Shown here: one piece after another, positions 63,495 to 64,000 of the stretch
Layout of the letters: each line of letters opens with the position of its first letter
How positions within the stretch are numbered: the first letter of the stretch is position 1
Source of the DNA: Rachicladosporium sp. CCFEE 5018
Lineage: Eukaryota > Ascomycota > Dothideomycetes > Cladosporiales > Cladosporiaceae
Assembly: GCA_002077045.2 (NCBI GenBank)
Contig: KZ111159.1
Span: 496,001 to 560,000 of the forward strand
DNA: 64,000 nt
Direction: 5' to 3'
Made by a program: the position numbers and the translations under genes
Notes under the pieces: model-generated
The model's input: only the letters and a program-made list of their open reading frames with translations
Told to the model about the DNA's origin: nothing
Database searches by the model: none

Positions 63495-64000
63495 GGTACC
63501 GGTCTTTTCAGGCAACTGCTGTTATTATGGACGAGTAGCTATGATGATGAGGGAAAGAAAATGAAGAGCAACTTGGGACTGCGCTGAGAGGAATGCCGTC
63601 GCTAGTGCTCGCAGCTTAACCACCTACTTGAAGACATGTGACCACATCATCGCTCAGACGCCTCACTGCTGACTGTGATGTGCCTCACTATCGATGCTGG
63701 AGACCGTACCTAGAAGTGCGAATTCCCCTCGAGATCCAAGTAGACCGCGAAAGCGGCTTTTACTCCACCCCTTGCTACAGATGCACACTGCAGACCATGC
63801 CCACGCCTCAGACTGTCCGCATCTGCTCTTGATGGACGCGAAGTCCGGGCATGCTATATCTGTGCCTCTCTTCCTCCATCTCGACTCTGGAAGATCGTCT
63901 GATCAGCTTGGAAGTCTGCACAGCATCTCGGACAAGCGGAACTGAGGAACAGAACGATCTGGGTAACGCAGTGCATGATGGCGTGAGACGACAACGAATT
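63495..64000. other. Right flank of the window
   Basis: Promoter side of paralogue D; short plus-strand ORFs (63638-63945) have no recognisable feature. Confidence 0.45.

Noticed and set aside
1..64000. CRISPR arrays, tRNA/rRNA genes, transposons, RIP-mutated AT-rich tracts
   Set aside because: None recognised by eye. The repeats present are all coding repeats; no terminal inverted or long direct repeats, cloverleaf A/B-box pairs or strong AT bias were seen. Short or degenerate elements could be missed without computation.

Overview
The window looks like nuclear DNA of a filamentous ascomycete (Pezizomycotina), most likely a dothideomycete. Genes lie on both strands and are interrupted by short introns (about 45-77 bp) with GTRNGT-like donors, CTRAC branch sites and YAG acceptors. 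The recognisable housekeeping set is fungal: HEM13, MED6, an MTQ1/PrmC methyltransferase, CTF4/SepB, NCE101 and CHZ1-like genes. The class assignment is inference from gene content. I see no transposon, rRNA, tRNA or CRISPR array. A run of 100 N (55392-55491) marks one assembly gap.

Layout. 0-6 kb: a 5'-truncated LAT-type amino-acid transporter, then an ankyrin protein followed in the same frame by a 630-codon ORF of unknown function. 6-10 kb: an F-box-like protein, a WW-domain protein with a Q/G/Y-rich tail, and a TauD-family dioxygenase, all on the minus strand. 11-15 kb: a tandem pair of paralogues (A, B) of an uncharacterised fungal domain family, each carrying reading-frame lesions. 15-27 kb: mostly conserved genes: a 1297-aa Myb/WD40/Cys-rich protein resembling the Raf1/DIM-9 heterochromatin factors, NCE101 head-to-head with HEM13, a GABA/choline-type permease, and MED6 head-to-head with MTQ1.

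27-47 kb is an accessory block of secreted or surface proteins separated by long gene-free stretches. It holds a very large Pro-rich/coiled-coil secreted protein split by in-frame stops, a GPI-type wall protein with five ~219-bp tandem repeats, a membrane-anchored aspartyl-protease-like protein lacking the first catalytic Asp, a second Ser/Thr-rich wall protein, and a CAP/PR-1 protein.

48-64 kb returns mostly to conserved genes: a 904-aa disordered nuclear protein, a BTB protein, a Zn2Cys6-type regulator with only half a zinc cluster, a CHZ1-like chaperone running into the gap and divergent from CTF4, and an Asn/Pro-rich low-complexity protein. A second pair of paralogues (C, D) closes the window; their architecture resembles A and B.

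Overall pattern. Conserved genes are intact across many kilobases of coding sequence. Nearly every lineage-specific gene (ankyrin locus, A, B, Pro-rich secreted gene, repeat wall protein) carries a single-base frameshift or single nonsense codon. This asymmetry, the four-member A-D family and the surface-protein block are the most interesting features. No computation or database search was possible, so all identities rest on motif recognition and hand-made splice models.
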